Positions 8,204 through 16,547 of a stretch of DNA of 64,000 nucleotides are shown here, piece after piece. The stretch lies in the NCBI RefSeq assembly GCF_016862315.1, contig NZ_BOMS01000053.1, forward strand, positions 62,001-126,000. Reading direction: 5' to 3'. Positions within the stretch are counted from its first letter, which is position 1. Each line of letters opens with the position of its first letter. The DNA is from Actinoplanes palleronii. Lineage in GTDB: Bacteria; Actinomycetota; Actinomycetes; Mycobacteriales; Micromonosporaceae. The translations under genes and the position numbers were made by a program. The notes under the pieces were generated by a model. It did no database searches, was not told the origin of the DNA, and was given only the letters and a program-made list of their open reading frames with translations.

Positions 8204-10153
8204 ATGAGCACGACGGACCTGCCCGGTTCGGGTCTGCTCGCCGGTCGGTATCGACTGGTCGAGCGTCTCGGGGCCGGCGGGATGTCAGTGGTGTGGCGAG
8301 GGTTCGACGAAGTGCTGGGGCGTCAGGTCGCGGTCAAGGTCCTGCCCCCGTCCACCAGTGCCGATCCCTCGTTCCGGCGGCGATTGCGCGCGGAGGCCCA
8401 GGCCGCCGCGCGGCTGAGTCACCCGCACATCACCAATGTGTACGACTACGGCGAGGCCACCACGGTCGACGGCGAGCCCGTGCCCTACGTCGTGATGGAG
8501 CTCGTCGACGGCGAGTCCCTGGCCGCGGTGCTGGCCCGGGTCCGCACCCTGCCGTGGAACACCGCGGTGCGGATCAGCGCCGACGTGGCGGCCGCCCTGG
8601 CCGCGGCGCACGCCCGTGGCATCGTGCACCGCGACGTCACCCCGGCCAACGTCATGCTGACCGGCTCCGGCGCCAAGGTGGTCGACTTCGGCATCTCCGC
8701 CCTGATCGGGGAGAACGACACCGACCCGGACGGCAGCCTGCTCGGCACGCCGGCCTACCTCGCGCCCGAGCGGCTGGAGGGTGGCCAGGTCAGCCCGGCC
8801 ACCGACGTCTACGCGGTCGGCCTGCTGATCTACCGCATGCTGATCGGCCAGCTCCCGTGGGACGTGGGCACCACGACGGCCCTGCTGCGCGCCCATCAGT
8901 ACACCGAGCCGGAGCCGTTGCCGCCGGTCGAGGGCATGCCGCCCGAGGTGGACGCGCTGATCGGCCGCTGCCTGGAGAAGCGCCCGTCCGACCGTCCGCC
9001 CACCGCCGAGGTGGCGCACCTGCTGGCCGGGATCGCCGCGGGTGTCCCGGCCGCCGCGGTCAGCGGTTTCCGGGGCGACTGGGAGGACGGTGGCGAGGAC
9101 ACCACGATCCTCCCGTCCGGCTATCCGTACATGGGGATGGGTCAGGCCCCGGCCGCCGAGGCCGTGGTGCCCGCGCCGGCGCCGTCCCGGCCGGTGGCGC
9201 CCGCGCTGCGTCCGGGCGCCGGTGCCCCGCCGTCCGCGCCGGTCGGCGACAGCCGCCCGCCCCGTGGCCCGAAACAGGTCCGGCCCCGGCGCGCCCTGGT
9301 GGTGGCCGGCACGGTCGCCGCGCTCAGCCTGCTGACGTACGGGTGGAGCCTGACGGCCGGCCCGGAGAAGAGCGACGACAAGGCCTCCGCGGTGCCCGGT
9401 CCCACCCTGATCCCGGCGGCCGGCAACTGCATCGTGAGCTACGCGGTCTGGTCGCAGACCGGCAACCGGTTCAAGGCCCAGGTGACCCTGGCCAACCGGG
9501 GTGACAAGGCGGTCGACGACTGGAAGCTCTGGTTCCTGATGCCCGGCGACCAGGTGCTCTCCAGCAAGATCAAGACGGCCGCGAGCCACCTGAACCAGGA
9601 GAACCGCGCGGTCACGGTCACCTCGGTGGCCGCCCTCCAGCCGCAGGCCAACACGACTCTGGAGATCACCGGGCGGTATGCCAAGAGCAACGCCGCCCCG
9701 ATGCTCTTCCAGCTCAACGGCCTGAACTGCGAGGCGTTCGTCTCCAACGAGCCGGGTGCGCCGTCCCGGCCGGTCGAGCGGCTGTCGGACGGCACGGTCC
9801 GGCTCGGCACGCCGGCCGTGGAGACCACGCCGCAGCCCGGCATCTCGGTCGACCCGGACGGCATCGTGCACATCACGCCGACCACGACCAGCGCCACGCC
9901 GAGCCGCACCAGCACGAGCGGCCCGACCACCGGTGCGAGCAGCGCGGCGCCGAGCGGCGGCACCAGCAGCAGCCCCAGCGCCAGCCCGTCGCCCAGCCCC
10001 TCGCAGTCGACGATCCCGCCGTCGGTGCCGGTGCAGGACCCGGTGATCGACCCGACCACCTCCGATCCCACGATCGCGGTGCCGACCGGTGCGCCGGGCC
10101 CGGGGACGGGCGACGACGACTGCGACGCCGCGGTGGACTGCCCGGTCGGCTGA
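8204..10153 (+). CDS. Transmembrane Ser/Thr protein kinase with extracellular CBM2-like domain
   Basis: Residues about 14-275 form a PknB-type kinase: glycine loop GAGGMSVV, ATP-binding Lys45, catalytic HRDVTPAN from His142, and DFG in VVDFGIS. One transmembrane helix lies near 363-382. Residues about 408-515 resemble a family 2 carbohydrate-binding module, with Cys at both ends and the order FKAQVTLANRG, then DDWKLWFLMPGDQ. Two of the three surface Trp positions that bind cellulose appear lost. A Ser/Thr/Pro-rich tail with an acidic Cys-containing end follows. The ATG at 8204 has a GGGGG site; the frame opens earlier at 8105. Likely role: a cell-surface sensor kinase. Ligand unknown. Confidence 0.88.
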   Translation: MSTTDLPGSGLLAGRYRLVERLGAGGMSVVWRGFDEVLGRQVAVKVLPPSTSADPSFRRRLRAEAQAAARLSHPHITNVYDYGEATTVDGEPVPYVVMELVDGESLAAVLARVRTLPWNTAVRISADVAAALAAAHARGIVHRDVTPANVMLTGSGAKVVDFGISALIGENDTDPDGSLLGTPAYLAPERLEGGQVSPATDVYAVGLLIYRMLIGQLPWDVGTTTALLRAHQYTEPEPLPPVEGMPPEVDALIGRCLEKRPSDRPPTAEVAHLLAGIAAGVPAAAVSGFRGDWEDGGEDTTILPSGYPYMGMGQAPAAEAVVPAPAPSRPVAPALRPGAGAPPSAPVGDSRPPRGPKQVRPRRALVVAGTVAALSLLTYGWSLTAGPEKSDDKASAVPGPTLIPAAGNCIVSYAVWSQTGNRFKAQVTLANRGDKAVDDWKLWFLMPGDQVLSSKIKTAASHLNQENRAVTVTSVAALQPQANTTLEITGRYAKSNAAPMLFQLNGLNCEAFVSNEPGAPSRPVERLSDGTVRLGTPAVETTPQPGISVDPDGIVHITPTTTSATPSRTSTSGPTTGASSAAPSGGTSSSPSASPSPSPSQSTIPPSVPVQDPVIDPTTSDPTIAVPTGAPGPGTGDDDCDAAVDCPVG

Positions 10154-10161
10154 CGCCTATC

Positions 10162-10197
10162 GCCGGCTTTTCCCCGCCCGTGCGGGGGAAAGCCGGC
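10162..10197 (+). terminator. Long GC-rich hairpin terminator after the kinase gene
   Basis: Arms of 16 bases (10162-10177 and 10182-10197) pair with one G-T wobble around a four-base loop, nine bases after the kinase stop codon. There is no T tract, which is usual for high-GC actinomycete terminators. The rest of the 10154-10545 gap holds no supported gene. A frame reading from the ATG at 10465 would only extend the next gene. Confidence 0.75.
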
Positions 10198-10545
10198 CGG
10201 TCCCGGGATAGCCGCGCCACTCCGTGGGTATGACCAGGAGTGGCCACCTGGTGACAGGTTGGTTGCGGAACGGCCACCGGGGACGAAAAGCAGACGTCAG
10301 ACCGGTGCCCGCCGCGTTACGGTTCAGAGGGAAACGACAGGCGCTCTGCTTCTTTCCGCCCGGGTTCAGCACGGTGTCCCGCACCGATCGACTACTGCCC
10401 GGATCGCGGTACTTTCGCACGGCGTGGCTGCCGACCGGCAGGACTCCCGCAGGGATGATGGGCGATGACCGTCACGGCCTCGTCCACATCGACGCGGGTG
10501 TCCGCCGGGAACAACAAGCAGGTCGTCGCAACGGGGAGTTCGACA

Positions 10546-10797
10546 ATGATCAGCACTGTGAAGGATCTGGCTGCCGAGGCGCTGTTCGTCTCGTGCCTGC
10601 AGCCTTCCGAGGACCCCACCCGGGCCACCGTGGAGGACGCGATCACCACGATGATCCTCCGGCACGGCAGTGACGGGTGCGCCGCCGGCGTGGCCACCGA
10701 GTTCGGTGACCATCCGGACGTGGCGGTCCGCCGGATGCGCTGGGTGCAGGCGGAGCTCGCCGAGGTTGTGATGCTGCGGGCGCCGGCGATGCGCTGA
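10546..10797 (+). CDS. Small conserved actinobacterial protein of unknown function
   Basis: This is an 83-residue protein. The segments KDLAAEALFVSCLQPSE, then GCAAGVATEFGDHPDVAVRRM, match a small-protein type I recall in streptomycetes and relatives, usually alpha-helical and of unknown role. The ATG at 10546 has a GGGGAG site seven bases upstream. An in-frame ATG at 10465 would add 27 Ser/Thr-rich residues of lower quality and lacks a good site. It stands alone between two hairpins, upstream of a sigma factor gene. No transmembrane segment or signal peptide is visible. Confidence 0.65.
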   Translation: MISTVKDLAAEALFVSCLQPSEDPTRATVEDAITTMILRHGSDGCAAGVATEFGDHPDVAVRRMRWVQAELAEVVMLRAPAMR

Positions 10798-10851
10798 CGT
10801 TCCGGCCCATTCCCTCGGCACATCCGCCTCGGTTCCTGTTCACTGGTTCAC

Positions 10852-10886
10852 CAGGCCGCGAGCTCAGCTCGCGGCCTGAGGTTTTT
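10852..10886 (+). terminator. Rho-independent terminator
   Basis: A 13-base perfect inverted repeat (CAGGCCGCGAGCT and its complement, 10852-10878) is followed by AGGTTTTT. It ends the transcript of the small protein gene. A second, AT-rich imperfect palindrome overlaps the T tract and continues to about 10899. It may serve both strands or bind a regulator of the sigma factor gene. Confidence 0.8.
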
Positions 10887-11001
10887 CATGAAAAAACTCC
10901 ACAAATACAACCGAGTTCGGGCCCCACTGCACCCGACGGCGCTCAGTGTTCTTCTCGTCAGCCGGCTTCATCAGCCGGTTCGTACGAGCGAGGAGGACTA
11001 C

Positions 11002-11904
11002 GTGACCGCCACGACCCAACTCCCCGCCGCCATCGGCATCACCCATGACGCGCCCTCTGCGCGCGACATCGAGGACCTGATCCGCGAGAACATGCCGATG
11101 GTTGGCCATCTGGTCCGGGAACTGCTCAACCGGGTGCCCGGCCATGTCCACTCAGATGACCTGTCGTCGGCCGGCTTCGCGGCGTTGCTCGGAGCGGCCC
11201 GCTCCTTCGACGTGTCCCGCGGGATTCCGTTCCACCGCTTCGCCGCCGTGCGGATCCGCGGCGCCCTGCTGGACGAACTCCGCGGTCAGGACTGGGCCAG
11301 CCGATCGGTGCGGGCCAGGGCACGGCGTGCGGCCACCGCCCGCCAGGAACTCACCGCCGCCCTCGGGCGTACCCCCAGCGACGCCGAGGTGGCCGAGATG
11401 CTCGGCATCGGGGTGTCCGAGCTGGCCAGCGTGGAGGACGACGTGCAGAAGGCGTCGTTGCTGAGTCTGCAGGGTTTCCCGACCGGGGCGGCCGAGGAGA
11501 TGGTGCCGGAACTGTCCGAGGGGCCGGAGGACCTGCTGCTCAAGCGCGAGCGGCTGGGATACCTGCATCAGGCGATCCAGGCGCTGCCCGAGCGGCTGCG
11601 TCAGGTGGTGGAGGAGTCGTTTCTGCAGGAGCAGCCGCTCAGCGAGGTGGCCGCCCGTCTCGGCGTGACCGAGTCGCGGATCTCCCAGCTGCGTACCGAG
11701 GCGCTGCGCCTGCTCCGGGAGGGACTGAACAGCTCGCTCGCACCGGAACTGCTGACGGTGGCGGCGGGTGGCCCGCGCACCCGCAAGGGCTGCCTGCAAC
11801 GCCGCCGCACCGAGTACTTCGCGAAGGTGCAGCAGCAGGGCAATCTGCACACCCGGCTCGCGCTGACCGACGCCCATGGCGTACCGATCGCGGTTGCCGC
11901 ATAG
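11002..11904 (+). CDS. FliA/WhiG-type alternative sigma factor (sigma-28 group)
   Basis: The protein has sigma region 2 (DDLSSAGFAALLGAARSFD, then FHRFAAVRIRGALLDELR), region 3 (TAALGRTPSDAEVAEMLGI) and region 4 (SEVAARLGVTESRISQLR). This is the FliA/WhiG order without region 1. In zoosporic actinomycetes this group controls flagellar and sporulation genes. No flagellar gene lies in the window, so the regulon is elsewhere. The GTG at 11002 has a GAGGAGG site; the frame opens at 10888, but that leader is not sigma-like. Region 4 is followed by ~55 unusual residues rich in Arg and Gln, longer than FliA. Confidence 0.88.
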   Translation: MTATTQLPAAIGITHDAPSARDIEDLIRENMPMVGHLVRELLNRVPGHVHSDDLSSAGFAALLGAARSFDVSRGIPFHRFAAVRIRGALLDELRGQDWASRSVRARARRAATARQELTAALGRTPSDAEVAEMLGIGVSELASVEDDVQKASLLSLQGFPTGAAEEMVPELSEGPEDLLLKRERLGYLHQAIQALPERLRQVVEESFLQEQPLSEVAARLGVTESRISQLRTEALRLLREGLNSSLAPELLTVAAGGPRTRKGCLQRRRTEYFAKVQQQGNLHTRLALTDAHGVPIAVAA

Positions 11905-12002
11905 ACCACAGGGGCAGGGGGAGACGAAGCGGAGGGCGGCCATCGGCCGTCCTCCGCCGGTTTCATGTCCGAGACCGATCAGCTTCCGGCCAACCCTTTT
12001 CC

Positions 12003-12188
12003 GGTACGAATACGGAGCGCTCGTCCGCAGGCTACGAGCCACGTCCCGCCCGTGAGGCGACCGCGACGTGGCTGCCCGCCCCGGACCGCAGCGCGGCCCC
12101 GGGTCCCCGGCTGGCTCTCAGGGGTGCCTCACCGCGGTCGAGGCACCCCTGAGAGCCAGCCGGGGTGGGGAGCCGCGCTGCGGTCCGG
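12003..12188. repeat. Composite palindromic intergenic element, copy A
   Basis: The right part is an exceptional palindrome. Perfect 26-base arms (12105-12130 and 12140-12165) surround a nine-base centre. Outside them lies a second perfect 17-base inverted repeat (12081-12097 and 12172-12188). The left part (12003-12060) is also present near 45930, almost base for base. The element lies between two converging genes, the sigma factor and ureD, so it could stop transcription from both sides. The rest of the 11905-12229 gap shows nothing further. Confidence 0.7.
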
Positions 12189-12229
12189 AGCGGTTGCGGC
12201 CTCGCGGGGTGTACGCGGCCGGCCGCCGG

Positions 12230-13069
12230 TCAGACCGGTACCGGTGCGGGGCGGAGGCAGAGCGGGTCGAGGGCGGCGCGGACCGTGCGGATGTCCGCGC
12301 CGACCGCGGTGGCCAGCCAGCCCGGCCCGGCGAGCGGCATGATCGCGGCGTGCGCGCCGGTCACCCGGCCGCCACGGGCACCGATCGAGCTGCCCGCCCG
12401 GCTCCCGGACCCGCCCGTGGTGCCGGTGGTGGCGAAAGTGGCCAAATCCCGGCCGGCCGCGGTGAACGCGGCGAGACCGGTGCCGGCGGCGACCACCGTG
12501 CCGGTGGCCCGGCCCTCGCCGAGGACCGCCGGGCCGTCCCAGCCGGAGGCACGCGGTCCGACGGCGAGTTCGTGGCGGTACAGGGCTTTCCCCGCGTACG
12601 AGATGAGGGTGTCGGCGACGAAGTCCCCGGAGCCTTCGCCGTGCCGGCCGCAGACCAGGTCGTCGCGCCACAACAGTGACCCACCGGCCTCGACCGCGAC
12701 CCGGGTGATCGCGATGTGGTCGCAGCCGGAGGCGGCGATCAGCGGTTCCGGCAGCCACCGCAGGGTGCCGCCGGCCGCGACCGTCGCGGTGATCGTCAGC
12801 CGGGAGGCCGGTGCCGGGCGGCCGGGCAGGGCGAGCTGGGCCGCGACGCTGAGCAGTTCCAGCGAGGCGCCCGGGCCGACCTCGATGTCGAGCCGGAGTT
12901 CATCGCCGCGCAACGGCCCGGCGGCCCCGCCGACGACGTGCACCGTGACGCCGCCGGGTCGCCGTGGCCCGGTCCGCCGGAGCAGCAGCGGCGACTGTCC
13001 GCGGAGCACCGCGAGCCGCGTCCCGCCGATCCCGTCCGTCTCGGCGACCACCCGCGCCTCAGCTTTCAC
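12230..13069 (-). CDS. ureD: Urease accessory protein UreD
   Basis: UreD (UreH type) binds apo-urease and UreFG, and helps guide nickel to the active site in the cytosol. This 279-residue protein shows the family order: early GGTRLAVLRGQSPLLLRR, the central repeat of beta strands (GPGASLELLSVAAQLALPG), then GCDHIAITRVAVEAGGSLLWR. The GTG start at 13069 overlaps the ureG stop by four bases, so translation is coupled. An open frame continues upstream through ureG but is only a shadow. It is the last gene of the operon and faces the palindromic element near 12105. Confidence 0.92.
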   Translation of the reverse strand: MKAEARVVAETDGIGGTRLAVLRGQSPLLLRRTGPRRPGGVTVHVVGGAAGPLRGDELRLDIEVGPGASLELLSVAAQLALPGRPAPASRLTITATVAAGGTLRWLPEPLIAASGCDHIAITRVAVEAGGSLLWRDDLVCGRHGEGSGDFVADTLISYAGKALYRHELAVGPRASGWDGPAVLGEGRATGTVVAAGTGLAAFTAAGRDLATFATTGTTGGSGSRAGSSIGARGGRVTGAHAAIMPLAGPGWLATAVGADIRTVRAALDPLCLRPAPVPV

Positions 13070-13767
13070 CGCACTGCGAGGAGGCCGCGGATCCACTCGG
13101 CGACCGGGGTGGCCGCCTTGTCCTGGGCCAGCGACAGGAACACCGTCGGCAGGTCGTGGCGGCGGGCCTTCGCGTCCCGGTCCATCACCGACAGGTCCGC
13201 GCCGACCATCGGCGCCAGATCGGTCTTGTTGATCACCAGGAGGTCGGCCGTGGTCACGCCCGGGCCGCCCTTGCGGGGAACCTTGTCGCCGCCGGACACG
13301 TCGACCACGAAGATCTGCTGGTCGATCAGGCCCTTGCTGAACGTCGCGGTCAGGTTGTCCCCACCGCTCTCCACGAGCACCAGGTCGAGCGGCCCGAGCG
13401 ACGACTCGAGGTCCTCGACCGCGTCCAGGTTCGCCGAGATGTCGTCGCGGATCGCGGTGTGCGGGCAGCACCCGGTCTCCACCGCGCGGATCCGTTCGGC
13501 AGGCAGCACCCCGTTGCGCAGCAGGAAGTCGGCGTCCTCCGTGGTGTAGATGTCGTTGGTGACGACGGCCAGTTCCAGCTCCTCGCCGAGCGCCCGGCAC
13601 AGCGCCGCGACCAGCGCGGTCTTGCCGGAGCCGACCGGCCCGCCGATGCCGATCCGCAGGGCCCGCGGCGCGCCGTCCGAGGCGAGCGGGGCGTGCGGGT
13701 CGACACCCGGTTCGGGGTGCGTGTGCGGAACCTCATCGGGACCGTGTTCGTGCAGTTCAGGATGCAA
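13066..13767 (-). CDS. ureG: Urease accessory GTPase UreG with His-rich N-terminus
   Basis: UreG is a SIMIBI GTPase that delivers nickel during urease maturation. The P-loop is GGPVGSGKT, the metal-binding Cys-Pro-His motif lies in GCCPHTAIRDD, and NKTDLAPM gives guanine specificity. The TTG at 13767, with a GGGAGG site eight bases upstream, gives 233 residues and overlaps the ureF end by 11 bases. The first 25 residues contain six His. That segment may hold nickel, which would make sense since no ureE gene is present. The start codon is rare but is the only one that fits spacing. Confidence 0.92.
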   Translation of the reverse strand: MHPELHEHGPDEVPHTHPEPGVDPHAPLASDGAPRALRIGIGGPVGSGKTALVAALCRALGEELELAVVTNDIYTTEDADFLLRNGVLPAERIRAVETGCCPHTAIRDDISANLDAVEDLESSLGPLDLVLVESGGDNLTATFSKGLIDQQIFVVDVSGGDKVPRKGGPGVTTADLLVINKTDLAPMVGADLSVMDRDAKARRHDLPTVFLSLAQDKAATPVAEWIRGLLAVR

Positions 13768-14404
13768 AGAGACGCACCTCCCAGGTGGCGTGATGCTCGG
13801 CGCCGATGTCGAGCAGGGGGGCGCCCGCCGACGGCAAGTCGTCGACCGGGTCGCCGGAACGGGCCGCGGCGGTCGCCGCGACCCGGTCACAAACAGGTGC
13901 GAGCCGCGCCAGGAGCGCGTGCACCGCGTACGGATCAAGTCCCAGCAACCGGACCGCCGCACTGGCCGGACCGGTGATCGTGCCGTGCGCCGCCGCCACC
14001 GCCACCTGCCCGGGCGTCAGCCCGGCAGCAGCCGCCAGCGCACCCAGCGCCACCGGCTGGTGCGGTTCCCGCCCGAGGTCGGCCACCGCCCACATCGCCC
14101 GGCCGGCCCGCAGCAACGCCCGCCCTTGCGCCCGCGACGCCTTCCGCAAAGCCGGCGACGGCGTCCGCGCATCCAGCCCGTCGTCCAGCGCGGCGCACCG
14201 AGTCACGTCCCCGCAGGCCGCCGCCGCAAAAGCCGCGGACACCAGCCCGCTCGTGGCGAGCTTCCCTTGCAGGAACCCACCCAGCGACGCGACGTCATGG
14301 ACCCGCCCGGCCGAGACCTGCGCCTCCAACCCGGCCGAGTGCGCATGCCCGCCGGACGGCAGACGCCCGTCAGCAAGCAGCAACAACGTCGCCAAACCGG
14401 CCAT
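13757..14404 (-). CDS. ureF: Urease accessory protein UreF
   Basis: UreF forms the UreDFG pre-activation complex and acts as a checkpoint for UreG GTP hydrolysis. The 215-residue all-helical protein opens with LLLLADGRLPSGGHAHSAGL, the usual first helix with its SGG turn. Later segments QPVALGALAAAAG and SAAVRLLGLDP are also typical. Its ATG at 14404 shares one base with the ureC stop (TGATG). Family divergence is high, so the assignment rests partly on its place in the operon, which is clear. Confidence 0.9.
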   Translation of the reverse strand: MAGLATLLLLADGRLPSGGHAHSAGLEAQVSAGRVHDVASLGGFLQGKLATSGLVSAAFAAAACGDVTRCAALDDGLDARTPSPALRKASRAQGRALLRAGRAMWAVADLGREPHQPVALGALAAAAGLTPGQVAVAAAHGTITGPASAAVRLLGLDPYAVHALLARLAPVCDRVAATAAARSGDPVDDLPSAGAPLLDIGAEHHATWEVRLFAS

Positions 14405-16122
14405 CAGAAGAGGAAGTACCGCTGAGCCATCGGCAGCGAGGTGACGGGATCCGGCTCCACGACCTCCCCGTCGATCCGCACCTCGAACGTGTCCGCCTTG
14501 ACCTCGATCCGGGGCAGCGCGGAGTTCAGCGGCATGTCCGCCTTGCCCACCGACCGGGTGTCCCCGACCGGCACGAGCGCCCGCTTCACCCCGATCCGAT
14601 CGCTGAGCAGCGCGTCGATCGCCGCCGGCGCCACGAACGCGAGCGAGGTCTGTGAGGGCACCACGCCGTACGACCCGAACATCGGCCGCGGCAGCATCGG
14701 CTGCGGCGTCGGGATGGACGCGTTGGCGTCACCCATCTGCGCGTACGCGATCATCCCGCCCTTGATCACGAGTGCCGGGCGGACCCCGAAGAACGCCGGG
14801 TCCCACAGCACCAGGTCGGCGAGCTTGCCCGGTTCGACCGAGCCCACCTGCTCGGCCATCCCGTGCGCCACGGCGGGGCAGATCGTGTACTTGGCGACGT
14901 ACCGTTTGGCCCGGTTGTTGTCGGTCGGCCCGTCACCGGGCAGCGAGCCCCGGCGGTCCTTCATGACGTGCGCGGTCTGCCAGGTCCGCAGGATGACCTC
15001 GCCGACCCGCCCCATCGCCTGCGAGTCCGAGCCGATCATCGAGATCGCCCCGAGGTCGTGCAGCAGGTCCTCGGCCGCCATGGTGGACGGCCGGATCCGG
15101 CTCTCGGCGAACGCCAGGTCCTCCGGCACCGCCGAGTTCAGGTGGTGGCAGACCATCAGCATGTCGAGGTGCTCGGCCAGGGTGTTGCGGGTGTACGGCC
15201 GGGTCGGGTTCGTCGACGACGGCAGCACGTGCGGGAGCGACGCCACCGTGATGATGTCCGGTGCGTGCCCGCCGCCGGCACCCTCGGTGTGGTACGCGTG
15301 GATGGACCGCCCGCCGATCGCCCGGATCGTCTCCTCGACGAACCCGGCCTCGTTCAGCGTGTCGGTGTGGATCGCGGCCTGCACCCCTGACGCGTCACAC
15401 ACCTTGAGACAGGCGTCGATCGCGGCCGGGGTGGTGCCCCAGTCCTCGTGCAGCTTGAAACCGCCGGCGCCGCCGCGCAGCTGCTCCCACATCGACTCCT
15501 CGGACATCGTGTTGCCCTTGCCGAGCAGCAGCACGTTGATCGGGAAGGTGTCCAGCGCCTCGAGCATCCGGGCCAGGTGCCAGGCGTTCGGGGTGACGGT
15601 GGTGGCCTTGGTGCCCTCGGCCGGGCCGGTGCCACCACCGATGATCGTGGTGATGCCGGACGCGATCGCGGTGTCCAGGATGGTCGGGCTGATCAGGTGC
15701 ACGTGGCTGTCGATCGCCCCGGCCGTCAGGATCTTGCCGTTGCCCGCGATGATCTCGGTGCTCGCGCCGATCACCAGGCCCGGGTGCACGCCGTCCATGG
15801 TGTCCGGGTTGCCGGCCTTGCCGATCGCGACGATCCGGCCGTCGCGGATACCGACGTCGGCCTTGACGATGCCCCAGTGGTCGAGCACGACGACCCCGGT
15901 GATCACGGTGTCCGGGGTGCCCTCGGCGCGGGTGGCGCGGGACTGGCCCATCGACTCGCGGATCACCTTGCCGCCGCCGAAGACCACCTCGTCGCCGGGG
16001 TGCGGCCCGGCGCTGCGGTCCTCTTCGATCTCGATCAGCAGGTTGGTGTCGGCGAGCCGGATCCGGTCGCCGGCGGTCGGCCCGTAGAGAGCCGCATACC
16101 GGCTCCGGTCCAATGACGTCAT
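14404..16122 (-). CDS. ureC: Urease alpha (catalytic) subunit
   Basis: UreC hydrolyses urea to ammonia and carbamate with two nickel ions. All expected residues are visible: His140 and His142 in DSHVHL, the carbamylated Lys223 in GGFKLHEDWG, His252, His278 and Asp366, plus the flap Cys325-His326 in MVCHHL. Each lies six positions later than in the Klebsiella enzyme, so the fold is intact. The length of 572 is standard. The start overlaps ureB by four bases. Cytosolic, in an (ABC)3-type complex. Confidence 0.97.
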   Translation of the reverse strand: MTSLDRSRYAALYGPTAGDRIRLADTNLLIEIEEDRSAGPHPGDEVVFGGGKVIRESMGQSRATRAEGTPDTVITGVVVLDHWGIVKADVGIRDGRIVAIGKAGNPDTMDGVHPGLVIGASTEIIAGNGKILTAGAIDSHVHLISPTILDTAIASGITTIIGGGTGPAEGTKATTVTPNAWHLARMLEALDTFPINVLLLGKGNTMSEESMWEQLRGGAGGFKLHEDWGTTPAAIDACLKVCDASGVQAAIHTDTLNEAGFVEETIRAIGGRSIHAYHTEGAGGGHAPDIITVASLPHVLPSSTNPTRPYTRNTLAEHLDMLMVCHHLNSAVPEDLAFAESRIRPSTMAAEDLLHDLGAISMIGSDSQAMGRVGEVILRTWQTAHVMKDRRGSLPGDGPTDNNRAKRYVAKYTICPAVAHGMAEQVGSVEPGKLADLVLWDPAFFGVRPALVIKGGMIAYAQMGDANASIPTPQPMLPRPMFGSYGVVPSQTSLAFVAPAAIDALLSDRIGVKRALVPVGDTRSVGKADMPLNSALPRIEVKADTFEVRIDGEVVEPDPVTSLPMAQRYFLF

Positions 16123-16547
16123 CGGGGGCTCCCGTTGGTGCTGGCGTAGCCCTCGCCGGTGTCCTCGTCGAGGGAGCCGGCCGGTTCGATGTCGGCCGAG
16201 TCGGTGTCGCTCGCGGGCGACGTCGTGTCCAGCGCACCGCCGGCCAGGCCGCGCAGGCCCGGCACCACCCGGTTGCCGACCAGCGGGACCAGCACGATGT
16301 CGCGGGGCATACCCGGTTCGAACCGGACCGAGGTGCCGGCCGGGATGCCGAGCCGGTGGCCCCAGGCCGCGGTGCGGTCGAATTCCAGCGCCGCGTTCGA
16401 CTCGGCGAAGTGGAAGTGCGAGCCGACCTGCACGGGCCGGTCGCCGGTGTTGCGCACGGTGAGCTCCAGGACCGTCCGCCCGGTGTTGATCTCGATCTCG
16501 CCGTCGCCGAGGAGAACCTCGCCCGGGATCACCGCGTCGGTGCTCAT
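16119..16547 (-). CDS. ureB: Urease beta subunit with acidic C-terminal tail
   Basis: Residues 1-105 are a normal UreB: IPGEVLLGDGEIEINTGR, then VGSHFHFAESNAALEFDR and GTSVRFEPGM. UreB is a structural subunit of the urease trimer. Typical length is about 100-105, but this one runs to 142. The extra ~37 residues are rich in Asp, Glu, Ser and Thr and look disordered. The tail could be species-specific; its function is unknown. Four-base overlaps join it to ureA and ureC. Confidence 0.95.
   Translation of the reverse strand: MSTDAVIPGEVLLGDGEIEINTGRTVLELTVRNTGDRPVQVGSHFHFAESNAALEFDRTAAWGHRLGIPAGTSVRFEPGMPRDIVLVPLVGNRVVPGLRGLAGGALDTTSPASDTDSADIEPAGSLDEDTGEGYASTNGSPR

Noticed and set aside
10888..11001. 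38-residue N-terminal extension of the sigma factor
   Set aside because: Starts inside the preceding terminator; the GTG at 11002 has a strong GAGGAGG site.
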